A DNA stretch of 64,000 nucleotides from Triatoma infestans (GCA_011037195.1 JAAEAF010002317.1:111741-175740); one strand, 5' to 3'; counted from the stretch's first letter, positions 11,029-22,440 are shown. Notes: a model not told the origin generated them from the letters alone. Numbers and translations: made by a program.

Positions 11029-12560
11029 TCGGGTAATAACTAAGGCCTCAGCTAAGCTACAGTGGAGAAGGGTGGGGGTCTTCGTTTTCAAACAAAACGA
11101 AACAAAAAAAAAAACCGGTTGAGCGCCACGCTGTGATAAAGGATAAAAAAAAAAAAATTGAAATTAATAATAATAGATATAATATCAAAGAGAAAAAAAA
11201 GGAAAGAAATATATACTGGCGTTAACAGCGAACCGCCAAAAAGAAAAAAAAAAATAGATAGGAAAAAGACCAATGTGATATATCTAAATATATATTTATA
11301 AAATAGAAGTTAAAAATAATCTGAAAAGCTAAGAAAGAAAAAGAACTAAAATTAGGGAGTAGGAAATAACAAAGAAAAGATCAGTTAAGTATAGGTGGCT
11401 TTAGTTATAAAAAAAAATGTATTTGTGCCTCAATTTGAGAAAAGTATCAATACATGAAACAAACAAAAAAAAAAATAAATAATTAACTGAGTTAGACGAA
11501 ATATATATGTATATAGTACATCGATTTATTAAATTCTCAATTCAATTATTCTAAACGGTTAATAACCAGTTAAATCGGGGAAGTAAACCAATAAGAAAAT
11601 AAAATATGAAATATGGTAGTATTTACAAAACTGAATAAATTAAAATTAATTAACGTCCGCTCCTTCTTGCGGGAAAAGAACAAAAAGAAAATACAATAAT
11701 GAAGAAAAGTGTAGTAAATAAGAAAACAAAATAAACAAAACCTTCTAGGTGGTTTACTCTTCCCCACTAGCTAAATAAAAAAAAACTTGAGGCCCCGAAC
11801 ATTAGTTACGGAATTTGCCGAAAACAGACGGCAATGATGTGAACTCGTCTTTTAGAGAGAGAGAGAGAGAGCTAGGAATTTTTTGCTGTTATAAATTTTA
11901 CGATCGTATTTTTTTTTTCTTACGGCTAAATAAATGGCAATTTATAATATAAGTAAATGTTATATTTATATCTTTAAATGGTACTTGCGGTGCCGTTCTT
12001 CTGGTTGCTGAAGGATGAAAATACAGCTTCTCTTCCGCTCCACGCTTGAGGCGAAGTCGCTAGATCCCGTTAGGTGACCCTATTTGGCAGCAATCCCAGC
12101 TGTCCCTCAAATAGGCGCTTACGTTGTGGTGTACACCCTGATTGTCACACTTCACCCTTTTTCCTTAATGAAATTATTTTTTTTTTCACAAGGAAAAGAA
12201 AATCCGGCAATCAGCCGTACATGGAGTCTACCTTGTCGGCGTGAATACTACTCACACACTGCCCCACTTTTATTGTTAAGTTTAGAACTAGCACCTGACC
12301 TATGGACTTTTTAGCTTATAACAATTGTATCTGTAGTTACTACAGTCATGAAAATACTCTCTCCCTCTCTCACACAAAATACTCTCTCTCTCTAGTATTA
12401 CTATCACCTTTTCTTTTTTTTGTTACCCAAATAACCACCAAAACTGAACTGAATTAAAAATTACATAAAATTATATAATTCAACTAGATTTAACTATTTT
12501 TTTTTCTTTTTATTCTATATTTTCTTATCTTATATTATTACCCGTTTCTCGGGTAATAAC
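11029..12560. other. AT-rich block between 12-bp direct repeats
   Basis: TCGGGTAATAAC occurs at 11029-11040 and again at 12549-12560, possibly a target-site duplication around a 1.5-kb insertion. The interior has many A tracts (11105-11500), GA and CT microsatellites (11854-11872, 12358-12395) and no recognisable coding frame. Next to the second repeat, TTACCCGTTTCTCGGGTAA (12538-12556) forms a short perfect hairpin. Could be an insertion or chance. Confidence 0.3.
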
Positions 12561-12640
12561 ATTTAAGTGATAAGTCAAGACTCCTTTGTATAGGATAAAT
12601 CTCTGAAAGCAAATAAACAAATTGAATATACTAACCCTAC

Positions 12641-13071
12641 TATGAGAGGTGGGATTAGCGCAGTGGAGCGTGCTGGACTTGCAAGTTACTGGTTTGAGTC
12701 CAGCAGCGCTATCCTCAACTGGATTTTCGTCCTAGAAGCCTCTAAGGCTCACTATCCGGCAGTGTTTCCGCACTGCTTACCTGAGTTGGTTAGAGGAGGG
12801 AGGGAGGGGAAGAATCTTTCTTTCGCTTTTTTCTTCCTTCTCGTTCTGAGAATGATGGCTTCAATGGGCGGGTGTGAGTTCAAGCTCAGGGACCGGCCGA
12901 ATGTTGGAAAAAAGAAGGGCAATGTTGTCTGTAACGAAAAACACTGCCCGGAGCTCGGCATGCACTCAGAAAGGCTCCGAACTTTAGGGTAGCTAGCTAT
13001 ATGGGGCTTGAATGGGCTATGATTAGCGTGGGATCTGGTCCCTCATCCAGATGTAAAAAAAAAAAAAAAAA
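12641..13071 (+). mobile_element. tRNA-derived SINE, longer subfamily with poly-A tail
   Basis: The head reads GGGATTAGCGCAGTGGAGCG, then box B-like GGTTTGAGTCCAGC. The anticodon-loop position reads CTTGCAA, compatible with a tRNA-Ala(TGC)-like ancestor. The body shares CCTAGAAGCCTCTAAGGCTC with the other SINEs but is extended, and ends in a run of A at about 13054-13070. It lies in the bchs intron downstream of the 13528-13799 exon. Confidence 0.8.
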
Positions 13072-13216
13072 TAATTTTATTATTATTAATTTTATGCCTT
13101 ATTTTAAGGGATTAGATTTCGGTTTTAATTGGTTTACTCTATCAGCAGTACTAATTTTCCCGAAAAATCTGTTGAAAAATAGAACAACTCTGGGCTAACA
13201 AAGGATCCTTCTTAAC

Positions 13217-13491
13217 TGTTGTGGTTGGTTCCGCAGAGCTGGAAAGCATCAGAGATATTTTCCATGATAACCTGTTTCTTTTTATGGTCATCGACCGGTT
13301 TCGGGCATTCGCCCATCATCAAAACTGTTTGATAACATAGACCTGCACAGAGCAATTACTGAGTGTATCAACTAAATTTGCTCTGTGTAAGTCTATGTTA
13401 TCACACTGTTTTGGCAAAAACTGATGATGGGCGAACGCCCGAAACCGGTCGATGACCGCAAAAAGAAGCAGGCTATCACGGAAAAATTTCT
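13217..13491. mobile_element. Palindromic Penelope-type mini-element with two hammerhead arms
   Basis: Two inverted arms (13217-about 13365 and about 13375-13491) face outward. Each outer end reads GCAGAGCTGGAAAGC... or its remnant. The target-site duplication is 13 bp with one mismatch: GATCCTTCTTAAC at 13204-13216 and GATCCCTCTTAAC at 13492-13504. The left motif (minus, 13286-13325) has C3 of CUGANGA changed to T. The right motif (plus, 13421-13450) has the core CTGATGA, stem II GGGC/GCCC, GAAA and ACCGGTC, but its 5' stem I strand is AAAA instead of CATC. The element ends about 20 bp from the splice donor of the adjacent bchs exon. Confidence 0.8.
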
Positions 13492-13527
13492 GATCCCTCT
13501 TAACCTAATAAGTAATAAAGCTGTTAC

Positions 13528-13799
13528 CTCGATATCACATAATAGATCTTGGAATGCCATTGTATTCGGTATAACTGATGTGTGCGAGGCAGAATCCACT
13601 GTTCCAACTAGACTGAATATTAAATGCAGTATATGACTATTTAACATATTCTTTTTTCTCCTAAGTAGCATAGCTAAAGTCTGGTAGGCTCTGCGTCGGT
13701 CCATTTCGGCCTGTGCCACTCTATCAGTTTTCACAACACAGACGAGCGCCTTTACACCGGCATACAGGCTTTCAACGTCTTGCGCCATTGATATTAAAC
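13528..13799 (-). CDS. bchs: WDFY3/blue cheese exon (third seen here)
   Basis: This is a 272-nt exon of the BEACH-domain protein WDFY3 (Drosophila bchs), a large scaffold for selective autophagy of protein aggregates. Read on the minus strand it encodes LISMAQDVESLYAGVKALVC... to ...SVIPNTMAFQDLLCDIE with no stop. The strongest signature is LNSHILHLIFSLVGTVDS, nearly identical to vertebrate WDFY3; the region lies in the N-terminal half, far upstream of BEACH/WD40/FYVE. The acceptor is TTGATTGCAG at 13800-13801. The donor is GAG|GTAACA with GT at 13527-13526. The single base carried over from the previous exon plus 272 nt makes 91 codons, so the phase matches exon 24165-24348. The next exon, expected to start near a VWxxAP motif, was not found and is presumably beyond the left edge. 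Confidence 0.93.
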
Positions 13800-13924
13800 C
13801 TGCAATCAATGTTTAGCAACTTTAGAGTCAAATGTGGCTATAATTCGCTGCATGATTGTATGACAATAGCGATGTATTGTCCACATGGTCGTTTGCAAGT
13901 TATTAAAGTAGGATGTTACAAACG

Positions 13925-14510
13925 TTTTTGTGGATGAAATCAATGCTGACCTTTAAGTTGAATAATAAATCTTACTTGTTGGTTTTGTTTATATAATTTA
14001 TACCAATGTTTACTGTGATTCGCCTTTATTTAATTATATACCAAAACGTATTTACGTTGCTATTATATGCCGCAACCAAAATGTCTGAAAAAATTTATGA
14101 TTTCGCCGTCGTCTGAGACAATATTAGAAAAAAGGACTAAGTGCTGAGGCGGCAACCGAAGAAATGCAGTGAATGGTTCGGTGTGGTGCACCGATATACG
14201 GCAACGTTTTGGTTTAAATGTTTCAAAAATGGGGACCAGACTTCACGTGCAGCCAAGACCAAATCGTCCTTTGGTTGTCAATGATGAGGAATTGTTCGAA
14301 TAAAATGATTCGTATGACATCACTCAAGGATTTCTACCATAGAGTGGCTTCAAACGTAGCGGTGAGCCGCAATTTAAAAAAGCTGGATGCTCGGAATTTA
14401 AGACCAAGATCAGATCCATTTGAATTGTCAAAGCACGAAGCCAAAGAGGGTGCCGGTGAGTGTAAAAATTTGCTCCAAATTCCAAAAGAATAATTAAAAA
14501 TATAAAAAGT
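13925..14510 (+). pseudogene. Mariner transposase relic, N-terminal half
   Basis: After a leader shared with the copy at 37930 (ATCAATGCTGACCTTTAAGT here), frames give MSEKIYDFAVV... and later fragments matching mariner helix-turn-helix blocks. These include RPSVVNDEELF (about 14258-14290) and KKLDA with the following CKNLLQIPKE (about 14470-14490, normally CxxLLxxP). Stops and frameshifts occur throughout; the catalytic DDE half is missing. Nearest neighbours are a bchs exon on the left and a RepA copy on the right. Confidence 0.7.
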
Positions 14511-14524
14511 AGAAAATTTTTTCT

Positions 14525-15195
14525 TTCTCTTAAGAACATGTATTGCAACCGTGGCAAATTTTCGATGTTTTTCCAGATATCCACATTTTGTCCCCAGAAC
14601 GAATAAGTGGATTTTAGAAATTACTCTCAATCTGTGTGTGTGTGTGTGCGCGCGCGCGTGCGAGAGAGAGAGTGAGTAAGGCAGATCAGCATAACTCGAA
14701 AATGAAGAAATGCAGAAAGTTCAAAGTTGATATTTCGTTTAGTTCCACCACCGGACTAATACTAAAATATCGATTAAATTCGATAAACCGGAACTACCAC
14801 TTTACTCACAGATTTTTCAGTTTTTAGCGATTTTTTTCAAAAAGGGCTCTAACGATTTGCTTTCAATATGGGATATCAATGACACATAAGAATATTAACT
14901 ACAACCTCAAGTTGGAACATTTCCCCGGGAAAATTCATTTTAGGGACGTTTTGCAGTGGGGTGACGTTAGGTTTCTATAAAGTGGCATTTCCATATATTA
15001 TATGATCCTGCCAACTATATTATGATAGTAATAAGAATTAAATGTGTTGCCGAAATTCCGGGTTTGAAGAAAATTCGTTGACTGGATCGTGACTTTACTG
15101 AACTATTTTTTCCACATTTCCGCGGTTTTCACGTTAAAGATACTAACGAATTTTTTGAATTCTGTATACAACTACTGTAAAAACTTGCATCCCTC
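14525..15195 (+). repeat. RepA copy 2 with GT/GC microsatellite
   Basis: The order is preserved: GTATTGCAACCGTGGCAAAT, the microsatellite (TG)n(CG)n(AG)n at about 14634-14675, CAGCATAACTCGAAAATGAA, then CGGAACTACCACTTTACTCA and the post-microsatellite module. It is more diverged than copies at 24815 or 62600. The microsatellite occupies the same position as in the other copies. Confidence 0.75.
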
Positions 15196-15235
15196 CCCTA
15201 CAATTAAATATGTTAAATTAACAATAAATCTATTA

Positions 15236-15463
15236 GGGAACGGATTAGCTCAGTGGATAGTGCATTGGACTCCCACGCGGAGGACTCGGGTTCGAGTCCA
15301 GCTGTGCTGCCCTTAGGTTTTTTTTTCCTAGGAGCCCCTACAGCTCACTGTCTGGTGATGGGCAGTGAGAGAAAACACTATCCGGAGGCCAGCAGTGCAC
15401 TGAGAAGGCTCGGGCGCCAATGACCATAGATGTTGACGCGCATTAAATTAAAAAAAAAAGCAA
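15236..15463 (+). mobile_element. tRNA-derived SINE, well-preserved copy
   Basis: The head is GGATTAGCTCAGTGGATAGT with a box B exactly like a tRNA (GGGTTCGAGTCC). The body runs through TTTTTTTCCTAGGAGCCCCT and GCAGTGCACTGAGAAGGCTC to TGTTGACGCGCATTAAATT and a 10-base A tract. The anticodon stem no longer pairs well, so this is a SINE head rather than a working tRNA gene. Confidence 0.9.
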
Positions 15464-15737
15464 TAAATCTGTCACTGCGCACCCAGAGAAGAACTGTGAA
15501 AAAAAGAGTTGTACCGTTTGAGTTCGAAAATTAGTGGTTAACTTAACGGAAATTTTTATTGTCTAAATAAAGTGTTTCAAAGGAAATGTCAATGAGTTGG
15601 CATCGATTCTATGCTAGGTCATATATCTTAGTGATGTTTTAAGTACCAATACCAACATCAAATTTTAATAAATATAAAAAAAATAGATAAATATAATATA
15701 TAAAAATCCACACATTGGCACAGGCATATCACATCAC

Positions 15738-16563
15738 GAAAAATCTGGTGTAAACACACAACTTTCTCTTACTCCAGTTCTCAAAATTATAATTGACAAA
15801 TTTTATAGTTTGTGAACCAAATTTTATGAAATTCGTCGAAAACTGAAAAAACTGTTCAGTACAAGCGCACTTCTGGTTTACTATTTCCTTGAAACTCAGA
15901 ATTGTGGCCATCTATTTATTTCTAATTAATTTTGTTTGGATGATAGAATTGTATAATCAACTATGAGAGCACTTTAGAGAATAATATAACCCCACATTCC
16001 CCTAAAAGTGCCCTTAAATGAATTTTACCAGCCAAATGTTTTAAATAAAAGTTATAGATCTTTGTATGTTTAGTTTATGTAAGAAGATTCAAGAAACTCA
16101 TCGGAACAATTTTTAAAAAAGTGAAAAAAATCATTTAGTAAAGTGGTAAAGTAAACGCACTTCCGGTTATCCGATTTTTTTCAAACTCGGAATTTCAACA
16201 ACATATTTAATTCTTATTAACATTATTTAGATGATAGAATTGTCTAATAAACTGAAATAGCACTTTAGATGAAAATCTAACCCCACTCCTCGCCCATAAC
16301 TGTTCTTAAATGAATTTTCCCAGAGAAATGTTTCAAATAAAAGTTGTAGTGCTTTGTATATGTAGTTGATATACCAAATTTGAAGAAAATCGTCGGAGCC
16401 GTTTTTGGGAAAATTGTGAACAAGTAAAAAAACTAAGTAGTAAAGTGTACTTCCGGTTGAGGAATTTCGACAGATAACGTATGGTTAGATGCCATGGTGA
16501 TACCTAAACGGAATATCAAGTTTCAACTTTCTACGGTTTTTCGTTTTTGGGCTATGCTGTTTA
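15738..16563 (-). repeat. RepA copy 3, 3' part (its 5' part is at 18858-18960)
   Basis: Read on the minus strand it starts at the microsatellite boundary (CCATAGCCCAAAAACGAAAAACC-like) and ends with the canonical AGTAAGAGAAAGTTGTGTG and TTTACACCAGATTTTTCG. It contains two of the internal modules centred on TTTTATTTGAAACATTT. The 5' portion of RepA is missing here. A matching 5' portion in the same orientation lies beyond the R1 insertions at 18858, so the two are best read as one interrupted copy. Confidence 0.8.
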
Positions 16564-16655
16564 ACATACATACATACATACATACACACATATACACACA
16601 CACACACACATATATATATATACATACATACGTACATATACACACATACACACAT
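16564..16655. repeat. TACA/CA microsatellite inside RepA
   Basis: About 90 bp of (CATA)n, (CA)n and (TA)n at the fixed microsatellite position of RepA. It abuts the 5'-truncated R1-clade fragment starting at 16656. Confidence 0.9.
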
Positions 16656-17160
16656 AGCCCTAAGCGGGCACGGAAAAAATCGGGCTTATCTCCACAGGTT
16701 TGGACTATTGGACAGTGTACTTTGCTCCTGCGGCGATGTAGCTGACCAAACTTGGGACCACTTAATATTTGAGTGTAAGCAGCATGACAGAGAAAGAAGC
16801 CAGTTGATAAGGAAGGCAGTATCTATGGGGAAACATTGGCCACTCCAGAAACGAGATTATCTCGAGATTTGATTGATGACTTTGTCCAATTTGTAAATAA
16901 TATCGAGATACAAACTGATTAGTGAGCTTCCGTTTTTGGGAATAATGTGTATATAGTGTAGTGTTTAAGTGAACATTAGTATTAAAATTGTGTATATAAA
17001 TAGTATTTTACCACTTTAATAAAGCTTTAGAACTATTAATTTATAATTAAATTTATATTTAAGTAAAATTGTTAGAAGTTTTTGTTATTATATGTAAAGT
17101 ATTTTTGTAACAAAACACATATAATATGTATATGGAGCATGTGGAATAAAGTAAGCTAGG
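16656..17160 (+). pseudogene. 5'-truncated R1-clade non-LTR 3' end, copy 1
   Basis: Across two frames the sequence encodes GHGK...AYLHRFGLLDSVLCSCG, WDHLIFECKQHDRERSQLIR and WPLQKRDYLE. This is the RNase H-distal cysteine/histidine tail (HxxxYLHRFG..CxCG..xTxxHxxxxC) of R1/TRAS/Waldo-type elements. A 3' UTR follows, ending near GGAGCATGTGGAATAAAGTA (about 17130-17150). That matches the end of the second copy at about 17965. It begins directly at the microsatellite. Confidence 0.75.
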
Positions 17161-17998
17161 GATTTACCAATTAGTTATAACAACTTCCCGAAGACAAAAC
17201 TTTTAAATTGTGGGCACATCAGCGCAGCGTTGGAGCTTTGGAGCAACTTTGGAGAAATTCTGTTGCCGGTGCATTGACAAGGGAGTTCTTCCCGTCAGTA
17301 TCATCTCGCCTTGAACTACAACACGTAGAATTACTTATCGGCTAACCCAGTTGCTTTCGGGTCATGGGAAAATGGCAGCGTATTTACACAGATTCGATAT
17401 TATCACATCCCCGGCCTGCTCGTGTGATCAGCTCTCGGCCCAGACGGTGGATCATCTCCTGTGGGACTGTTCCTGCTTACTTCCTTCGAGAGCAGTTCTA
17501 ATGAAACGTATAACTACCCAGTCAGGAGGTTGGCCTCCTAGCAAGTCGTTACTGCTTCAACCTGAATTCTTTAAATACTTTATGGAATTTATTAATAATA
17601 TATTTAAATTTCTTAATGACAAAAAAAAATTATTAAAAAAAAAATTAAAAATAATAATTTTATTACAAAAAAAAACACTTAAAATAATAATATTTGATTA
17701 AAAAAAAAAAAAATTAAAAATAATAATAATTTTATTTAGTGCAACATAAGTGAAACATAATAGCAACTTTCAAGAGAGATCTACCATATTATTGATATTT
17801 ATTTACTGATAGTGTTGATGGAGAAGATTGTCAATGTTTAGAGTGAATTAATTTACAGATATATTTATAGCCATGTATCTACTTTTAATGTTTTTAATGT
17901 TTTAATGCTCTGTATATTATATTATTATGTAATTTTGTAAATTTCATGTAGTGCACTTTGAGCGGAGCATGATGGAAAAAAAAGTAAAAAAAAAAAAA
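17161..17998 (+). pseudogene. 5'-truncated R1-clade non-LTR 3' end, copy 2
   Basis: Pieces read REFFPSVSSRLELQHVEL and then the open frame from 17351, LLSGHGKMAAYLHRFDII...CSCDQ...TVDHLLWDCSC. This is the classical R1-clade C-terminus. The long AT-rich 3' UTR ends GGAGCATGATGGAAAAAAAA with a final A tract at 17986-17999 and then the big TACA array. The position between two parts of one RepA microsatellite suggests insertion into the repeat. Confidence 0.8.
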
Positions 17999-17999
17999 A

Positions 18000-18206
18000 C
18001 ATACATACACATACATACATACACATACATACATACATACATACATACATACCATACATACATACATACATACATACATACATACATACATACATACATA
18101 CATACATACATACATACATACATACATACATACATACATACATACATACATACATACATACATACATACATACATACATACATACATACATACATACATA
18201 CATACA

Positions 18207-18238
<32 letters not shown>

Positions 18239-18296
18239 CATACATACATACATACATACTACATACATACATACATACATACATACAATACATACA

Positions 18297-18328
<32 letters not shown>

Positions 18329-18824
18329 CATACATACATATACATACATACATACATACATACATACAATACATACATACATACATACATACATACATAC
18401 AATACATACATACATACATACATACATACATACATACATACATACATACAATACATACATACATACAATACATACATACATACAATACATACATACATTA
18501 CATACATACATACAATACATACATACATACAATACATACATACATACAATACATACATACATACAATACATACATACATACAATACATACATACATACAA
18601 TACATACATACATACAATACATACATACATACAATACATACATACAATACATACATACATACATACATACATACATACAATACATACATACATACATACA
18701 GCCATACATACATACATACATACATACATACATACATACATACACACCTACATACATACATACACATACATACATATACATACATACATACATACAACAT
18801 ACATACATACATACATACATACAT

Positions 18825-18856
<32 letters not shown>

Positions 18857-18857
18857 C
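18000..18857. repeat. Large TACA microsatellite array with higher-order 17-bp units
   Basis: About 858 bp of (CATA)n. The left half is nearly pure. From about 18430 to 18660 an ACAAT variant recurs every 17 bases (ACATACATACATACAAT), a second-order tandem array. The right end grades into (CA)n at 18838-18856. Long ORFs on both strands (YVCM or HTYI repeats) are artefacts of the repeat. Assembly length may be inaccurate. Confidence 0.97.
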
Positions 18858-18960
18858 CAACAGAGGACATTTGCTAAAAACCAGTTTTTTAACTCCGGGT
18901 AAGATCGTATAATGTTCAACGCGCTTGTAACCCCCACTCTTATTTTAAAATAGGTAGTAA
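18858..18960 (-). repeat. RepA copy 3, 5' part
   Basis: On the plus strand the stretch GGACATTTGCTAAAAACCAG (18865-18884) matches, in inverse orientation, the RepA segment directly upstream of its microsatellite (compare 62822-62865). It completes the half-copy at 15738-16563. Confidence 0.7.
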
Positions 18961-19900
18961 GAATATAGACATTTCTATACTAACACAAAGAAATTTTTTA
19001 TATATATTAAATTCTCCAACGCGAGGCCCAAGTGTGAACCTCCATCTTCCTACTTTTTTATACATCTCCTGATATACATACAATTCACTAAGTGCACAAT
19101 TCATTATACGAACATATTAAAGGAGCTCCTATACTGATATACGTTCCTATTATTTTATGTCTGATTCTCTGATTTGACAACAAAAATTATTAATTTATTT
19201 ATTTGATTTTTTATTATTATACATATAATCAGGCCAATATATACAATTTTTACTGTGCCTTAATGTTCCTAATATAAAAATGAAAATATTTTTTTGAAAT
19301 TGAAAGAAAATAAAATAAAAATAAGAAAATTTGCTACTTTTTTATTTAACTTTTTTTTCCAAAAAAAAGTGATAGCCGCCATTGCAACAGAGTACGAAAA
19401 AATGTTTTTAGCGAATGAGTTCTCTCTCTCTCTCTTTAAGTTGGAACATTTCACTATATCAATAATATCACTCATCAATCATTTCACTTTTTCTTTCTTC
19501 TTTTTGCTCTTAATTATATGCATTCTCATTTCATTTTTTCTCATTTTTGTTATATTTCTTTGGCAATTTTCATTAACATTATTATCATTATTACTATGTG
19601 TACGATATTATTAATTATCAGATTTACTGTATCTACTATATTTAATTTAGTCTTACTCATATTATTTTTTATTCGTTCTGAATGTACACTTTTGCATTCA
19701 TGGTTTTTACAATTTCTCTTTACTATATTTCTCATTAATTTCATCTTACTTAAAACTTATACGTATCTCTCTTGTTTAGTGATCACAATTATCATTTATT
19801 TGTATATTTATTTATTTTTTAGTTTGATTTCTGGACTTTTTTTCTCTCTTTCTTTTTTTATTTATTTTACTTTTAGTTGTGATAGTGTTAATGTCCATAA
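18961..19900. other. AT-rich region, possible 5' part of the CR1-like element
   Basis: Very T-rich on the plus strand (19490-19880), with hydrophobic low-complexity frames on both strands. It may be the 5' UTR/ORF1 remnant of the element whose endonuclease starts near 19918; nothing here identifies it firmly. Confidence 0.35.
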
Positions 19901-19914
19901 ATGTTTTTTACAAA

Positions 19915-20436
19915 TGATCATGACAAGTAATTTATCTATTTGCCATTTTAACTGTCGCTCTTTGCTTGCCCATTTTGATGAATTTCGGGATTTTTTCTCT
20001 AGGACTTTCTACCCTATCATTGCCTTATCGGACCTAAAACCATATGCTAATCATACTGTTAATATGGCGGTAAGTGAGTTTTAGAGGCTTTGTTTGATTC
20101 GTTGCGATCGACTTGGGAAGGCTGGCGGTGGTGCGCGTCTGTATGTCCACAAAACACAAAGTGAAAGTTCTGGCAACTCTGGATCTGTTTATTGTTCTCG
20201 ACCAGAGTTTTTAACAGTAGAGATTTCTGGACTAGAAATTTCTAAGTTACTGTTGAGTGTCGTCTACCGTCCCGCTAAAATTGGCTACTTATCAGACTTT
20301 GAGTCAGTTATAACTCTATATCTACCTCTATATAAGCATGTAGTCATTTTGGGTGACTGGAATAAGAACACGAACTCCAATTCGTTCGACACTAATTTCT
20401 TAAGGAATTTCCTTTATGACCGATAGATAGATAAAA
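19915..20436 (+). pseudogene. CR1/Jockey-like non-LTR endonuclease domain
   Basis: MTSNLSICHFNCRSLLAHFD starts an APE-type endonuclease (xIxHxNxRSLxxxxDE). IIALSDLKPY follows (normally SETWL, so the catalytic Glu region is damaged by a small deletion), then CDRLGKAGGGARLYVHK, VVYRPAKIGYLSDFE and HVVILGDWNKNT (normally GDFN). Stops at about 20082 and 20424 break it. The element continues at 20560. Confidence 0.85.
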
Positions 20437-20891
20437 AGCGTTATTACAAGTATACATATGTACAATAATAATGAATAGAAGTTCCAACGTACATTGACTT
20501 TATAACCTTCCTACACTGTCTATATAATATTTTCGGGATAAGGCGAGGAACAATATGCAGGACCTACATGAAAGTAATTTAACTCTAGTTCCTTTCTTCC
20601 CCACTCATCACACCTACCCTACCTGGATGATCTAATCATTGTTGATAACACTGAAAAGGTCATTCAACATTCCCAAATTTTGTACGTTTCCTCTCCTCTC
20701 ATGACCAGATTGAAATTAAATACACCTTCAAAAGTTTCCCATCCTTCCCAACAAAATTGGTTTACAGAGACTTCAAACAGTTTGATTTAGAAAGGTATCA
20801 GACCGATCTAGAAATGTGTGACTGGTTTTAAATTGTGGAATCAACCTCTATCGAAGAAAAAGTGAATTTTTTCAACAATAATATGATATCC

Positions 20892-21045
20892 ACGATGGAC
20901 AAGCAAGCATCAGAGACATGTTCCGTGGTAGCCTGCTTCATTTTGTGGTCATCGACTGGTTTCGGGCGATCGCCCATCTTCAGGATGCGTTTTTCAGACA
21001 GTGTGACAACACAGACAGTCAGTGTGTAAACTGAATTTGCTCTGT
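20892..21045 (-). mobile_element. Penelope family A single arm inside the CR1-like element
   Basis: This is one arm only, reading GCATCAGAGACATGTTCCGT on the plus strand and ending near CTGAATTTGCTCTG. It interrupts the CR1-like polyprotein between the domain linker and the RT. It carries the hammerhead motif described at 20947-20987. No inverted partner is present. Confidence 0.75.
20947..20987 (-). ncRNA. Hammerhead-like ribozyme motif, sense strand of bchs intron
   Basis: Minus strand: CATC (stem I), CTGAAGA core, one unpaired T, stem II GGGC/GCCC with loop GATC, GAAA, then ACCAGTC and GATG closing stem I. Stem III has a C-A mismatch (ACC/AGT). Cleavage would be after the C preceding GATG. 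Because bchs is also on the minus strand, this motif would lie in its pre-mRNA. The extra base after CUGANGA departs from the textbook fold, so activity is unproven. Confidence 0.6.
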
Positions 21046-22440
21046 TCCTGTTGTAATCCCTTCTCATCTTACTATATACAACTTTTCTTTAACTAATTCA
21101 ATTTTTCCCTCTTTATGGAAACTATCTCTTACCCGCCGCCCTATTCCCAAAACTAAATTACCTTCCTCCTTAGATGATTTTCGCCTAATTTCCATTCTTT
21201 GTGCTACATCCAAGCCTTTAGAAAGAATAGTATCCAATCAAATTTTTGACTACCTTCTGACTGATAACTTATTAGATCCCTACCAATTTGGGTATCGGAA
21301 CAACTTTAGTACTCAGACTGCTTTATTAAAACTAACTGATGACATACAACTTGCAATTGACAAACGAATGGTTACTATCTTTGTTTTTTTTTTTTTGAGT
21401 TCTCTAACGCCTTTTCGTTTCCTTCTATCAATCATCTAAACTCCTCTTAGTTCTTGAAAATTTAAATTTTTCTTGCAATGCTCTCAAATGGGTTGAGTCA
21501 TATCTTTCGTTTCGGCGTCAATGTGTCGTTAGAATGAATGGTGCTCGCTCATGCTGAGATAATGTTACTTCTGTGTGCCGCAGGGCTCTGTTTTAGGTCC
21601 GCTATTGTTTTCAATTTATGTCAGTAATATCTCTTCAACTATCTCAAACTGTGTGCATCTTACATATGCTGATGATTTAACTCTCTATTATCGTGTTCCT
21701 TTTAATAAATTGGAGAATGGAATCAGATGTGTAAATAATGATTTCGCTACTGTTTTTAACTGGGCAATAGATAAAAACTTATCTTTTGATATCAATAAAA
21801 TGAAAGCGATGACTGTTGGTAGCTCTAGGTATGTTAATGGCATTGATTTTGACTATATCTGTAGGATCAAAATTGGTAACACTGAGCAGCTTTCTATTGC
21901 TAAGTTCTTGGGAGGGGGGGTACCCTCTGTAGCACCTTAACTTGGCACAATCATGTGGGTAATGTTGTCAATAGAATGAACAGAGCTTTGTATCAACTTT
22001 GTATCATAAAGAAATTCTACCTGTTTCATTAAGAAAGCAGTTGGTTCAGATAATCGTCCTCCCACATGTAGATTACTGCTGTCTTGTTTATTTGGACCTG
22101 ACTTCTGAACTTAACGGAGATACAAAGAGCTCTAAACTGTAGTGTTCGTTTCATTCCTGGTGTAAGGAGAGATGAACATATTACTCCTTATTATCATCAG
22201 CTGAACTGGTTAAGTATTGAATACAGAAGACCATATTTCTTAGGAACTTTTATTTATTTTCTGTACAGAAATGTTACTGTTTACTAAGAAAGGGCAGTTG
22301 CACTTAAGATCTACTCGACAAGTAGATACGAAGTTATACTACAACTAGAACTGTAACTTATCAAAATTTCATTTAAAAGCATTTAATTTATGGAATTCTC
22401 TATCGATAGATTTGCGTGCCAAATTGCCAATACTTTAAAT

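Noticed and set aside
13424..13636. Recurrent ORF starting MGERPKPVDD in several places
   Set aside because: It is the hammerhead motif read as codons (GGGCGAACGCCCGAAACC); recurrence reflects the ribozyme arm, not a protein family.
17894..18937. Long ORFs on both strands (up to 347 codons) in the TACA array
   Set aside because: They are translations of a tetranucleotide repeat with no other content; both strands are equally open.
19294..19744. Membrane-protein-like ORFs on the plus strand
   Set aside because: Low-complexity T-rich DNA gives hydrophobic frames; no conserved residues, and the minus strand is equally open.
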